In this document: positions 1 through 10,744 of the stretch, piece by piece
Numbering within the stretch: position 1 is the stretch's first letter
Layout: the number at the start of each line of letters is the position of its first letter
Source of the DNA: Basidiobolus meristosporus CBS 931.73
Taxonomy: Eukaryota; Basidiobolomycota; Basidiobolomycetes; Basidiobolales; Basidiobolaceae
Assembly (NCBI GenBank): GCA_002104905.1
Contig: MCFE01000874.1
Location: 1-29,069 of the forward strand
DNA length: 29,069 nt
Direction: 5' to 3'
The notes under the pieces: generated by a model
The model's database searches: none
What the model was told of the DNA's origin: nothing
The model's input: the letters and a program-made list of their open reading frames with translations, nothing else
Made by a program: the position numbers and the translations under genes

Positions 1-1465
1 CATTCCTATGCTGATGACTAGGTTGCACATGAGGCATTTCAAGCCAAATGAACCCTTAGAGATACAGGAAAAATTTGAATGAATTGACAAGATTTAACAA
101 AGTATATGGCTACCCCTAAGTACTTCTCACAGGCTCCAATCAACATTCATAAGCATATGCAATAATCCAAGTGCAAGGACTAGATGAACTAGATTTGTAT
201 TTATTCTAGTGGGCTTCTAAAGCCATCTCTATCAAGAGTACATTGGGAGCATTGGGACTCATATATGGACATTGTAGGAATGTTTATCCAGAAGCAGATC
301 ACCAATGGCAACTTGATGCATCCACAGCTTACTGCGGAGAATTTGTGATGGGATTTGAGTGGCTACACTATAAAAATAAAGCTGCATGAATAGATCTCTG
401 CCACTACTGTACCCATTTGCTAGTCCATCTTTCCTGGTGTTCTGAGAATACCAGACCTGGCTTCACCATTTGGGAGTTTTCTATGAAGCAGATGTACCGG
501 GAGATAGGAAGACAAGTCAAATTGCAGATACTAGCATATATCATTCTCATCAAGAATATTACCTTTAACTCCATCATGGATGTGATAAGTTGGCACATGG
601 AAACAGCCAGGAAAAGTCAGAAAATACTGAGGACAGATGTGCACATGAAGATACCTATGCCTATGGAATTACAAAGCTAAGCAGCCCCAATGAGTTGGTA
701 ATCAGTCAAATAATGCAAAGTTGGGTTGAATGCAACAAGCAGCTAGTTTTTATTAGGGGAAATCTGCCAAATATGCCAGGTTTCTCTTGGTCACAAGCCC
801 ATTTCTACACTCTTAGATACAGAATTTACACAAACAAAAGCCAGAGCGCAACTATAAGGGGGATTGGTTCCAGCATAGAGAAGGAACCTACTGGCTAGAT
901 ACCAAAATGTTCTTTGCAGATATTAAGGTAGTATTCATGGCAGAAGAGGTGGTAATTAAGAATTTGCTTGCAAGATGTATTTGTTACAAGCTATACAAGG
1001 TATATCACAGCTTTGCAAGAATCACATTAAAAGCTGTAGATTTGAGGTGTTAAAAGTATATCAATTATGGCAGGTGTTTGCATTTGTAGAGGTTAGTAGT
1101 AGGAGGCCATATTCTTTTTGATTCAAACTATATGTGGAATACTCAAGGTAGTAGTGGGTAAGCAAATAAAGAGGGGTGATTCTACAGTGTAATATATGAG
1201 TTGCCCAAGGGGAGGTAGAAAAAGGAAATACCTCTTGGTAAACTGGTACAGTTGCACTATACAGAAGTAGCACTAGGTTGCATACTGCTGTAATAGTACC
1301 ATCAAAGGCTTGCAATGAAGCTGTCAAAACACCATTAATTTTTTGTCATCTAAGGCAATTAGATGTGCTGGCAAGTTACATCCAATCAGATTGTTATGGG
1401 GTGCGCTAAGACTGCAACAATGCCATGCCAATGTTGGTAAAACACTTTACAAACACCTTTATATT
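1..1465 (+). repeat. Unassigned repeat X, copy 1 (decayed, coding-like)
   Basis: This block aligns by eye, base by base with many substitutions, to the reverse complement of about 17500-18840, so it is one of two copies of a dispersed repeat. The plus strand reads like a decayed protein: both copies share LDELD, a run resembling HCRNxYxExDxQxQLD, GFEWL, a WHMExxR block and a TDVxM block, interrupted by stops and frameshifts. I do not recognise the family and see no DDE, reverse-transcriptase or helicase motif. The left end lies outside the window. The right end is cut by the Copia-A 5' LTR. It could be an undescribed transposon or a decayed multigene family. Confidence 0.6.
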
Positions 1466-1946
1466 TGTTAATATTATTTGGCTGTAAAATTAGCCAAATA
1501 CCATTGCGCTCCCATCATACAAATGTGTAGATGGTCATTACTTACAAGCAGCCAGTATGATAGTGGTCTCCTTGAAGAATCTTGATAGCTGATCAAGATT
1601 GGATCCGCCAGCAAGACCAAATTATCTGCCACAAGGCTTTTGTTTCAAACTTTAAGCACTTTTTGTCAGGTGTGTGATTAGATCATCAATGCCAATGATA
1701 CTGAAGGGTTGGAGGTCTGGTTCTTTTCCTGGGTATGCTTCAAAGGCTGTAGAGTCATGTAGTGCTGCTATTGGGCATCTATTGTTGACATATGTCACAG
1801 TACAATTGATTCAGCTCACAACTTGTGGTCTGATTCTTTTACAGAGGTATAAATACTGATCCTTGTTATGAATAAACAACAATTTGACTATGATCACTAT
1901 ATTTTGATAAGTTCCTTATATTCAAATTGCTTCTGAAATTGCAACA
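1466..1946 (+). repeat. Copia-A 5' LTR
   Basis: It begins TGTTAATATTATTTGG and ends GCAACA directly before the primer-binding site. The beginning resembles the start of the 3' LTR at 5826 (TGTATTAAAATATTGG). It carries a TATA-like GTATAAATACT and a downstream AATAAA (about 1870). The left boundary is set by comparison with the 3' LTR and is approximate. Confidence 0.6.
1847..1857 (+). promoter_or_regulatory. TATA-like core promoter in Copia-A LTR
   Basis: The sequence GTATAAATACT occurs here. The identical 11-mer is found in the solo LTR at 25448-25458 and, on the minus strand, in the Copia-C LTR at 16549-16559. A one-base variant is at 23234-23244. Conservation between otherwise divergent LTRs supports a promoter role. 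Confidence 0.55.
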
Positions 1947-1958
1947 GGTTATGAGCCC
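1947..1958 (+). other. Primer-binding site matching initiator tRNA-Met anticodon loop
   Basis: GGTTATGAGCCC directly follows the LTR end (CAACA). It is complementary to GGGCTCATAACC, the anticodon stem-loop of eukaryotic initiator tRNA-Met (anticodon CAT). This is the half-tRNA priming known for Drosophila copia and yeast Ty5, as opposed to 3'-terminal tRNA priming. Confidence 0.7.
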
Positions 1959-1982
1959 CCATTGCCTTAACCTATTCTAAAG

Positions 1983-2720
1983 ATGACATCTACCAGCAAA
2001 CAGAACAATACAAACATCTTCCCTGTAAAGAAGAGGTTTGATGGGAGGTACTACAAGCTCTGGAGAATTAACATGCAGATCCTCCCTGAGGAAAGAAAGC
2101 TTTGGAATATAGTAACAGCAAAAGAGGTTGAGCCCAAAGGAACAGCAGAAGAAGTGGAGAAGCTCCAAGAGAAGGAGAGAAATGCCTTTAATGCTATATT
2201 TATCAATGTGCCAAATTCCTTCATTGGACAAATCCATGCTTTAAATACTTCCAAAGCAACATGGGAATTCTTAGAGAAGATCCTTAGAGCAAAGTCAATA
2301 TCAAGCAAGCTTTCTTTGAAACAAAAGCTCCTCAATAAGAGGAAGAAGCCAGATGATGACATTCACAGCACATTGCCAGAATGGAGACCCTTGCAGAAGA
2401 ACTTTATGGCTTCAATGCTGGTGTAGATGATGCAGAAAGGATATTCTGTCTGCTTTGCAGCCCATTAGATAAGTATGAGCACTCATACCTTCTTTTGAAA
2501 GCAGAGAAGATAATTTGACTTCACACAATGTCAGAGGAAGACTTCTCCAGGAATAACTCAAATGCAATGATCAAGCAGAGAAAGTTGCAGACAATGCTTT
2601 ATTCAGCCTAGAAAGACATACAGAATAGAAGGGAAAGCAACAAAACCAAAGAAATCCTGATTGCTGTAACCACTGTAAGAAGCCAGGACACTGGGTAAGA
2701 GAATGCAAGAAGACACAAAT
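1983..2720 (+). pseudogene. gag: Copia-A gag (capsid/nucleocapsid) pseudogene
   Basis: The first 147 codons (1983-2426) are open and show the usual copia gag start: FDGRYYKLWRINM near residues 20-32, then a helix-rich region with the ATWEFLEKIL-type motif typical of copia gag. After a frame disruption near 2380-2430 the gag reading continues (DDAERIFCLLCSPLDKYE) with stops. At about 2655-2710 lies an intact zinc knuckle, CNHCKKPGHWVREC, matching CX2CX4HX4C, which would bind element RNA. The start is the first ATG downstream of the primer-binding site. The ATG inside that site (1951) is out of frame and soon stops. Non-functional because of frameshifts and stops. Confidence 0.8.
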
Positions 2721-2809
2721 AGACAAAAAAAGGAATCTCAAGCAGGCAAACCATATAACTACTGATGAACAGTTGTTTGCAACTGTACAAGAGAGTGCAA
2801 ATGATCAAA

Positions 2810-4054
2810 GTATTAAAGATATTTTTACTCTGGAGCATCACAGCATATTTTCAGTATCAAGGAGTGGTTCAGCAACATAAAGACTATTCCCCAGTGAAAG
2901 GTTTGTCCGGGAGGAAATTCTGAACTGGAAGTTGCCACCAGTGGGTCTATACTACTAAATATGAGTTATATCTCTAGGGCTACAGCAGCAAAACTGACTG
3001 AAGTTCTCTACTAACCTGGAATTGCCAAGAACCTACACTCAATCAGTGAAGCTACAGCTCATGGACTAAAGCTTCTTTTTACCAAGCTGAACTGCTCAAA
3101 ATTGAGTGAAAATGGACAAAAATCAGCTTTAGGAATCAGAGATCTTAATATATACAAATTACAATGCAAGGTCATTTTACCTGAGTATGCCAACATTGCT
3201 GAAACTTATGTGACTAACTGGAAGACATGGCAATGGAGCCTAGAACATATTGGGAACAGATAATGAGCCAATTGGTAAAAAATGAGCTAACTTTAGGCCT
3301 AAATTACTCAAATTCCACCATATTGAGTGTCTGTATGGAATGATCTTATGGCAAACAAGCTAGGCAACACTTCAGCTGCTCAGGTGGCATCAACACCACC
3401 AGTATTCTGGCTATTGTTTGCTCAGACATATGTGGGCCCATGAGAACACTGTCCTTTGGAGCCAGGAGATACTTTATGACATTTATTTATGACAAGACAA
3501 GATATACATAGGTTTACTGCCTCAAAACAAAGGATGAGGCTTTAGAGATGTTTAAACACTTCAAGAACATGGTGAAAACACAAACTGGTTGTAAATTGAA
3601 GATATTCTTAAGTGACAATGGAGGGGAATACTGTTCAAAGGAGTTTTTCAAATGGTGCTCATCTACAGGTGTACTTCAACATGCCATTGTTCCGCATTTT
3701 CCACAGCAAAATGGAGTAGCAGAACATGAAAATAGAGCAATAGTAGAGATGAGAAGATCTATGCTACATGATAAGAGAATGGAATACAAGTTTTGGGCTG
3801 AATCTATTGCTACCGCAGTATGCATCAAGAATGGACGCCCAACAACAGAACTAAGTAGTTCTACACCCTTTGAGACATATACAGGCAAAAACCTGACTTT
3901 CAGCTCCTTAGGATCTTTGGCATTGGTGTCTTTTATCACATCCCTTACAAAAAACACTTCAAGCTGGAACCAAAGAATAGAAAAGGGATCATTCTTGGGT
4001 ATTGGGTTGTTACTAAAGGGTATGAAGTGTATAATCAAAGAATTTGAAAGCTGA
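2810..4054 (+). pseudogene. pol: Copia-A protease and integrase region
   Basis: The aspartic protease active site is seen at 2825-2852 as YSGASQHIFS, where the family has DSGAS, so the catalytic Asp is lost. After a stop-rich pre-integrase segment, integrase resumes near 3420 with SDICGPM. It continues in one open stretch at 3548-4054 with LSDNGGEY and PQQNGVAEHENR. The three catalytic positions (D in SDICGP, D in SDNGGEY, E in VAEHEN) are all still readable, although the frame is broken around them. In life this region would cleave the polyprotein and insert the cDNA into chromosomes. Confidence 0.8.
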
Positions 4055-4379
4055 TCAAGAGCAGGGATTGTGTATTTAAGGAGAATTCAGATTAGAAAGT
4101 TACATAAATCATTGGTTAGCTGCCTGATGATGCAATCATCACTTATGAAGAACGTACCTAATTCAGCCAGAAACAAAAGATGACTCTACAGTTTCCAGAT
4201 CAGAGCAGATTATCCTAGTTAGGAGATCTACCAGAATAAGAAATGCCCCTGGATCCAGGTGGCAGACATCCAATGATCATGAAGAAGCTCATCTTGCCTT
4301 ATGTGCTAATTCTGAGAATCTGGAACTGGCAATGCAAAGTCCAGATGCTGATGTGGAAGCTGGTAGATCTACTAAACTG

Positions 4380-5803
4380 AACAAGGCCAATAGGATTTAG
4401 ATGGGTCTGCAAGATTATGATAACCTCAAGTGGTATTGTTGATCTGCACAAGGCTAGTTTGGTGACTAAGAACTATTCCTAGATCCAGGGACTACACTAT
4501 AAGGAAATATTTGCTCCAGTTGTCAAGCTTAACTCCATTAGGACAGTTCTAGCCTAAGCATCTGTACACAATTTAGATCTACACCAAATGGACGTCAAAA
4601 CAGCATCTCTAAATGGGGATTTGCAAGAAACTATATATGCAGGGCAACTAGAAGGTTTTACCAATCTAAAAGGCCCCTGTAAGGTGTGCAGGCTCAAGAA
4701 ATTATTCTATGGCTTAAGCAGGATCTTAGAGCATGGTATAACAAGATTTACACATATCTAGAGGAGATTAGATTCATTTGTAGGACTGCAGATCACTGTA
4801 TACATGAATACAGCTCAAAAGGGGTGTGAACATCCTGGTTCTTTATGTGAATTACCCAATAATAGCTACAAGTGACCAGGAGGCACTCAAACAGACAAAA
4901 TCAGATCTCATTGGCAAGTTTGAGATGAAAGATCTTGGAACACTGAGCTTTTTTCTTGGAATCAAAGTGAATCTTTACATACCAATTCAGAAAATTATGC
5001 TCAATTAATCTAAGTACATCAGGGATATTATAGATGCTTCAAAATGGAAAATTCCAGGTCTGCAGCTACCCTTATGGACAATAAACTATAATTGAGCAAA
5101 TCTCAGACAGTTTTAGGCACAAACAGCTCAAATATTGCCCAAAACTTTCCCTTTCAATCAATGGTTGGTAGCCTGATGTACTTGATGGTATCTACACATT
5201 CTGATATTACAGTGGCAGGTGAAGTAGATAGTCAATTCATGCAGACATATGTACCAGTTTGAATTGCAGCAGTTGAGTGGGTTTTCAAATATCTTCAAGG
5301 TACTATAAATATGGTTCTGGTATACTCAGGAGCAGCTTGAAGGCAAAAATATCATGGTACAGTGGTTCAGATTGGGGGAGAGATCTGCTTGACAGACGCT
5401 TGACCACTGGGTATGTATTTCTTTATGCTGGTGCAGCTATTACTTGGAATTACAAGAAACAACCAAATGTAGCCCTATTTACAACTGAAGCTGAATAAAT
5501 GACTCCTTTACAAGAAACTAAGGAGGCTAAATGGCCATAGATATTATTCAAAGACTTAGGCTTCAATTCATATGAACTATCCTGTACTTACAAAGATAAT
5601 CAGAGTTGTATTTCATTAGATAGGAATCTTACTAATCATGCCACAACTAAGCACCTACATCAGCAACACCACTTTGAGAGGAAAGCTGTAGATAATAGCT
5701 TTGCAGAGTTAGTTCACTGTCCAACTGCTAAATGGCAGCAGATACACAGACAAAACCACCAGCTAGATCACAATTTGAGAATCTCAGAGAGGAATTAGAA
5801 TAA
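4380..5803 (+). pseudogene. pol: Copia-A reverse transcriptase and RNase H region
   Basis: Reverse-transcriptase pieces include LHQMDVKTASLNGDLQETIY (copia consensus HQMDVKTAFLNG), a degraded CRLKKLFYGLSR, and ILVLYVNYPIIATSD, where the YVDD catalytic box has become YVNY. KFEMKDLGTLSFFLGIK follows at about 4918-4968. RNase H is recognisable from the SLMYLMVSTHSDIT segment (about 5170), the TTGYVFLYAGAAITWNYKKQ block (about 5402-5463), TEAE, and the C-terminal QTKPPARSQFENLREELE ending at the stop at 5801-5803. Stops, indels and the lost catalytic Asp mean it cannot be active. Confidence 0.85.
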
Positions 5804-5825
5804 AGAAATTATTCAGTTGTGGGTG

Positions 5826-5935
5826 TGTATTAAAATATTGGACTATTTGGTTTCATTCAGCAGCTTGAAACTTACTTAAGAATTCTAGACAAGTCTTGGT
5901 CACTGTAGGACTTATTTGATGGTAATGGAAGCAAT
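5826..5935 (+). repeat. Copia-A 3' LTR, truncated
   Basis: A purine-rich stretch (ttgtgggtg) after the RNase H stop leads into TGTATTAAAATATTGG, which resembles the 5' LTR start. Only about 110 bp remain before sequence matching a different (gypsy) LTR on the opposite strand begins. Confidence 0.5.
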
Positions 5936-6075
5936 TAGATCTTACTTTAAGTATCAATTCTGTCTAATAAGGATCTGCGGATTCCTCTGCTTACTAATAC
6001 ACTTGCTCTGATAGATAATACTGATATACTGATAGGCTGACATGAAACTAATTGATTTGACTGAAAATATAATGA
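5936..6075 (-). repeat. Gypsy-1/2-family LTR fragment A
   Basis: The reverse complement matches the Gypsy-2 3' LTR at about 15280-15400, including AGCCTATCAGTATATCAGT and CAGATCCTTATTAGACAGAA. It is truncated at the junction with the Copia-A LTR. Confidence 0.65.
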
Positions 6076-6389
6076 CCTTGGGAAGGTCACAAGAGAATTT
6101 GTTCAGAGTTGTGCAATTTTTCAAGTCCACTTCCACAAGTATTTGTTCAGATTCTCTGGGAGATATAGGTTCTGGTCTAATTGACCATTTTAGGTCACTA
6201 TCTAGGTGCCAACACAAGCTTTGTAACAAGAGAATGCCATATTATGGATGACCAGAAGCTAAAAATGCTCCAAAGTAGCCCTCTGCCAAATTCTTGGAGA
6301 TTTACCATGACTCCGCAATGTCAGGCTTGGATGGAAAGTCAATCTAAGAACTGAATTACATAACCCACCAAATGTAAGTAATAAAATGC
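6076..6389. other. Unassigned spacer between two gypsy LTR fragments
   Basis: About 300 bp separate the two LTR fragments. The minus strand has an open stretch (about 5954-6229), but it runs into the LTR fragment and shows no motif I recognise. It may be a leftover of gypsy internal sequence. Confidence 0.3.
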
Positions 6390-6650
6390 AGATGTTGTGT
6401 TCAATGTGGTTCCAGCAGCTTCTTGTAGATATTTTGCCAGAGCAATTGGTGACTAGTTGTATTTCCTAATGTAGGTTGAAGCTGGTATGGCATTTAATTG
6501 TATCATCATCATGTATTAGATCTTACTAAATATACTTTCTTTTGTCTAATAAGTATCAGATGATTTAATTGATGTCAAACACTACTGATTGAATAGATAA
6601 TACTTATACACCAATTTTGTGTGCATTAAACTAATTGCTTTGACAAAAAA
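6390..6650 (-). repeat. Gypsy-1/2-family LTR fragment B
   Basis: The reverse complement matches the Gypsy-2 LTR: AACCTACATTAGGAAATACA, then the CTGGCAAAAT block and GCTGCTGGAACC, as at about 15440-15515. Two fragments of the same LTR type lie within 700 bp, which suggests a collapsed or rearranged element. Confidence 0.65.
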
Positions 6651-6654
6651 CTGA

Positions 6655-6865
6655 TCAAACTTTAACATTTAAGCAGCAGATCACAACATTAGTTCCATTA
6701 ATGTTGATTGCCTGTCTGAGGTATTTATTTGTCAAACAAGCTAGGTAATGACACAAATGTATAGAGGGCATCAATACTCCCAACATATTGATTATATTGC
6801 ACTTAGACATGTGCAGGCCAAGGGACACACTGAGTTCAGTACAAACAATTGCCTAGAGCTATCTT
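6655..6865 (+). pseudogene. Scrap of copia pre-integrase/integrase sequence
   Basis: The DNA at about 6700-6840 resembles Copia-A 3340-3470: the caaacaagctagg run, then the region encoding the copia ICxKQARQ and SDICGPM motifs, here badly decayed. It sits between gypsy fragments and is too short to define an element. Confidence 0.4.
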
Positions 6866-6899
6866 AGAAGTAATCAATTCGGTATCTATAGGTAGAAGA

Positions 6900-8502
6900 T
6901 CCAAATAGTAAACTTGACTATACTGCAATCATTGCATCAATAGCTTTGAAGAGCTTGAACTTTGCTAACCTATCATACAGCCAGTGGTCTCTTACCAACT
7001 TGAAGACCTTCCTAATGTGCAGTATCATCTGTCTTCTATTTAGTTTAATACCATCTAGGTTGACTACCACAAACCTGCCAAAGTATTCTTGTATTATGGT
7101 CTGCATCAAGGACTCATATGAGACAGGGCATTAGTAAAGCCAAACTTGATGAATTATTACTTGCACTGCAAACACCCGGCTCTGAATGCTGCTGTGGGAT
7201 ATCTTCCTACTTGACACTAATCAGGCTGTAATCTCAATGTGTTCAATCTTGCTGAATAAGGGTGGTTCCATTGAGTTAGTCCAAAGCTCATCCATCCAAG
7301 GTATGAATTACTTACTCCTCACAGTAACTAAGTTATGAGCTCTGTAGTCAACACATATCTAAAGTGTTCTATTGCTTTTGTTCATAAACAATACCAGTGC
7401 TACCATGGTTACCTACTGGATCTAATGTATCCTTGCTTCAATACCTGATCAAGTTATCTCTTCTTGCTTCAATTACATTGTTCAATTGACCCTCTGAAGA
7501 AATCTCTACCTAGAGTATATTCAAAGCATTGGCAGCTATATGTTGAAATTTTAGGACTATACTTCAGGGGTAGACCTTTTTTCCTACCTTTTGTTTGATC
7601 ACTACCAGGCCTCTCAATGCTAATTAGCCTGAGTGCCACTTTTTTTGAACTGCATTTTCTCCTCAATATATGTTATTAGTACATTTACCTTTGCCTGATT
7701 GTTGCTCAGTGGCACTCTCCCATCAAACTAGCACATCTAAACTGCTTAATTAGAGTTTTTAGCCCTGATTGTATCAGGCTCTAGAGGAAGCTAATATTTT
7801 TGAGCCATGTCACCCTTGTCCTCCTGCCTGTGATAGAGTTGGCCATACTTGAGATTCTTTCTTAGCATACTCTGCTTGCTTGTTATTCAATTGCTTGTTT
7901 GAATTCAGCATAATACTCTTGAGACAGGTTAAGCACATTCTGCTTGGCTCTGTATTCATGATGGTTGCTTCATATGCAAGCCAAAAGGTGAAGGCATATT
8001 AGGCTTCTTACAGCTTCTTAAATATTATCATATTTTCATCATTGCACTTGAGAACTTATTAGATCATCAGTGTCCTTGGATTCTTGATCCTTGGTATAAA
8101 TGCCATAGTCAGTCCCTCCCAAGCTGTAAAATATATTTCTGTGGGTTCTATCATTTGGCACTGTTTTTTTGCTTCAATGGCTTGACAATGTTTCCCTCCT
8201 GTTACATCAGGAAATGGTTCAATTCTTGGTGGTGACACAAAGCTGTTTGAGTTACAGCTTTGCAGCACAGATACTTCACTCTTTACCTAGTATAAATATT
8301 GCCCAACATGTATTATCTGCTGAACCTGACTCTGGACAGCTTCCTGATGACTCTGTGCCATTGCATCTATTTTTTTAGCCACTGCATCAAGTTGCCTTTT
8401 TAAAGCCTTAGTATAAGTTGATGGCATACTTATCACTATTGGGGTGATGATGTCATGATGGCCATGTACTGTCAAGAATTGGTACTCTTTGCCCCTACTC
8501 AT
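6900..8502 (-). pseudogene. Gypsy-1: decayed Ty3/gypsy gag-pol remnant
   Basis: The minus strand reads from a possible gag N-terminus (8502-8287; helical, Gln/Ala-rich, no motif) through a stop-ridden middle to reverse transcriptase. At 7300-7130 there are degraded matches to the Gypsy-2 RT (the DELL.QLNGAT.FSKIDL, then FGLTNAP regions). At 7109-6918 an open segment reads IIQEYFGRFVVVNLDGIKL and HIRKVFKLVRDHWLYDRLAKFKLF, the gypsy palm and following helix with catalytic YLDD changed to NLDG. RNase H and integrase are missing. It is the same family as Gypsy-2 and contains the palm segment that Gypsy-2 has lost. The gag assignment is tentative; the RT assignment is firm. Confidence 0.65.
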
Positions 8503-9735
8503 GACTCTGTTGGTTCAACTATCTGCTGCCAAAGTGTTTACTGAAGCAGACCTCAGAGGAGTATACAACCCTGTCAGAATCAAGCCTTGCAATGAATCAC
8601 AAAGATGTTTTGTAACCAGATATGGCTATTGTGAGTATAAACTTATGCCATTAGGTCTCACCAATGCCCCAGCTGTCTCCCCCCACCTAGTGAATGATTT
8701 ATTCCACAAATACCTTGACCCATATATGGCTATCTACCTTGATAACTTCTTGATATGCTTTGAGACTCAAAAAGTACACAATCCTCATGTGAGGACAGTC
8801 TTGACTAAGCTGGACACTTATGACCTCTATGCCATATTGGAGTGATGCAAGTCCAACCAAAAATAACTTTTACCATAGACCTATTGCTAACTACTCTAAG
8901 TTAATCACTCCCTTGACAGAGCTCACCCAGAAGAGCCTACTCTTTGCCTGGAATGATGAACAGTCTGAGTCATTCAATTCTATCATAATATTTATCCTAT
9001 GTGCCCTCTTGTTTGCTCACTGCAACCTTGATAAATCTATCTGCATAGAAACTGATGACTCTGACTTTGCCTTATGTGTTCTTCTTTCCCAGTATGTTGA
9101 CCAGAATGTATCACACATTGTTGACTTTGATCAATTGAGACACTACCTTGATGGTGCAGACTAGAAGTTAGAGATCTTTTGTGACCAGAAGAGCCTTCAG
9201 TATTTTACAACCTCAATGGTACTAAACTGGCAACAAGCCAGATGGCCAGCTCAGCTTTGACTTTGTTGCCACTCATAGACTATGTGTAAACAAGGAAAAC
9301 CAAATACTTTGTCCAGAAAGATAGCGTACTCCCTTGAAGAAGGGGATGATGTGTGTTGACAGATGAGAACCCATGTACTCAACAAAAGCACCTTGGGCTC
9401 CTTGCAACCCAGTCCTCCATTGTCATTGCCCCCTTGCCTCTTGAGAATGTCAAAACCTGTCAAGCTACCAAATTCACAGCCTTAACAATTAATAAATATC
9501 TCAAGTCTTTGGCTGATCCACTACCCAAGTACCCATACCTCCAGAGCCTACATCTAATCAATGATATCATCTACCACAAGAACCAACTATTTGCCCCAGA
9601 CGTTGCTATCCAAATGGATATCATCCATTCTTGCCATGATTCAATGGCTGCAGGACACTTAGGTACTGCCAAAACCATAAATGCAATCACCAGAGACTTC
9701 TGGTGGTCCAAGATGACTCCCCTACTCCAGATATC
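8497..9735 (+). pseudogene. pol: Gypsy-3b: 5'-truncated chromovirus pol relic (RT, RNase H, integrase N-terminus)
   Basis: It opens inside reverse transcriptase (QLSAAKVFTEADLRG), continues through RYGYCEYKLMPLGLTNAPAV and MAIYLDNFLICF (YLDD to YLDN), and jumps after DLYAIL to NYSKLITPLTELTQK, so roughly 50 residues are deleted. RNase H follows (IETDDSDFALCVLLSQY; RHYLDGAD) with a stop after LDGAD, then FCDQKSLQYFTTSMVLN. The linker and the integrase zinc domain (SCHDSMAAGHLGTAKTIN; RDFWWSKM) end abruptly near 9735. Residue-level similarity to the minus-strand pol at 27454-29069 is high over the whole stretch, so this is an older copy of that lineage. Confidence 0.8.
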
Positions 9736-9766
9736 AGGTTCAAGGACAGCTACTTTCATCATATAG

Positions 9767-10383
9767 ACTCTATATGAGGTAAAAAGTATCAAACTACCTT
9801 GAGCCCAGTTGAAGCTTTATCATTTATAGAAGATCTGGAGGGTCCTTATTGTCAAGCAACAGTATAATTTTTGTAAAAAATTCACTCTATGTCCACATTG
9901 GGCTCAGGCACTGACACCTCCATCATGTAGTCTTCACATTTTATAAGAATTGGGGACCTGCTTTGCGGCAAGTTAGGTTTTGTTATTACATCTGGTCTAG
10001 AGTTCCTCCATTTTGTGGCATTGTAATATATAAAATATGGTCAAAAAAGCTTTTACTCAGCTTTGAGCAAGGATAGCCTACTTGCACCTGAGCCATATTT
10101 GCTTAGTAGTACAATCCTCCAAAGTAATCTAGAGCAGGCATCCATATCTTCCTTAAGCTAGACTAATTTGTTCTGAACTGAGTACCTGTTTAGCAGTAAA
10201 TTCAAAGTCCATTTGCTTCCTAATTTACCCAGTTTGGTATTTGACAATACCATAAGCTGTTTGGTGGCAATTCTAGCAGTACTTCTACTGATTTGGACTA
10301 ATACAGAAACTTTGCCTTATCCTAATATATTTGCAGAATAGAGATTCACTGTATTCTGTAAGTGAAATTTGCCATACAAGTCT
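9767..10383. other. Unassigned AT-rich stretch
   Basis: No open frame of note. The minus strand has short coding-like pieces separated by stops, but no motif I recognise. It lies between the broken end of Gypsy-3b and the 3' LTR of Copia-D. Confidence 0.3.
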
Positions 10384-10724
10384 TGTGATAGTCTTGAAGT
10401 TCCGGAAAGAAACCTGGAGAACAATTAGAAAATGTAGTTTTATATAATGATATATTGAATGTGAAAGTAAAGATCATGCTTGTATACAAACATGGCATAA
10501 CAGATATGCAGAAAGTCTCTCAGAAGTCCTAAAAGCATGTATGGAGTTTGGGGCCATTTGGACAACTTTGAGAATTTCATGATTTAGGCATGTGATGTTT
10601 TGGTGAAAATATTCTGTGTAAATCCCAACATGGTATTAGATCAGTATTTGCTATGATTTGTAGGTAATAGTCTTAGTGACTAAGTTAGGTGATTACTTAG
10701 GTGTAACTACAAGCCTTTATAACA
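10384..10724 (-). repeat. Copia-D 3' LTR
   Basis: Read on the minus strand it starts TGTTATAAAGGCTTGTAGTT, close to the solo-LTR start at 25198, and includes the CACCTAACTTAGTCACT, TTTTCACCAAAAC and CATGAAATTCTCAAAG blocks seen in the other LTRs. The 3' edge is placed by length and by similarity to the solo LTR, so it is approximate. Confidence 0.65.
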
Positions 10725-10735
10725 CTCCCACCCAG
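10725..10735 (-). other. Copia-D polypurine tract
   Basis: The minus strand reads CTGGGTGGGAG immediately before the LTR start TGTTATAA, which is the expected position of the plus-strand primer. Confidence 0.55.
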
Positions 10736-10744
10736 CTAAATGCT

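Larger units (their letters stand above)
1466..5935 (+). mobile_element. Copia-A: decayed Ty1/copia LTR retrotransposon
   Basis: The order is 5' LTR, primer-binding site, gag with zinc knuckle, protease, integrase, reverse transcriptase, RNase H, then a truncated 3' LTR. Integrase before reverse transcriptase is the Ty1/copia order. Many stops and frameshifts make it a fossil. It is inserted in repeat X, and its 3' LTR is cut off at about 5935, where a minus-strand gypsy LTR fragment begins. Confidence 0.85.

Noticed and set aside
1-1465. Repeat X as a KDZ/Zisupton or Helitron relic
   Set aside because: No catalytic or helicase motif could be read; naming a class would be a guess.
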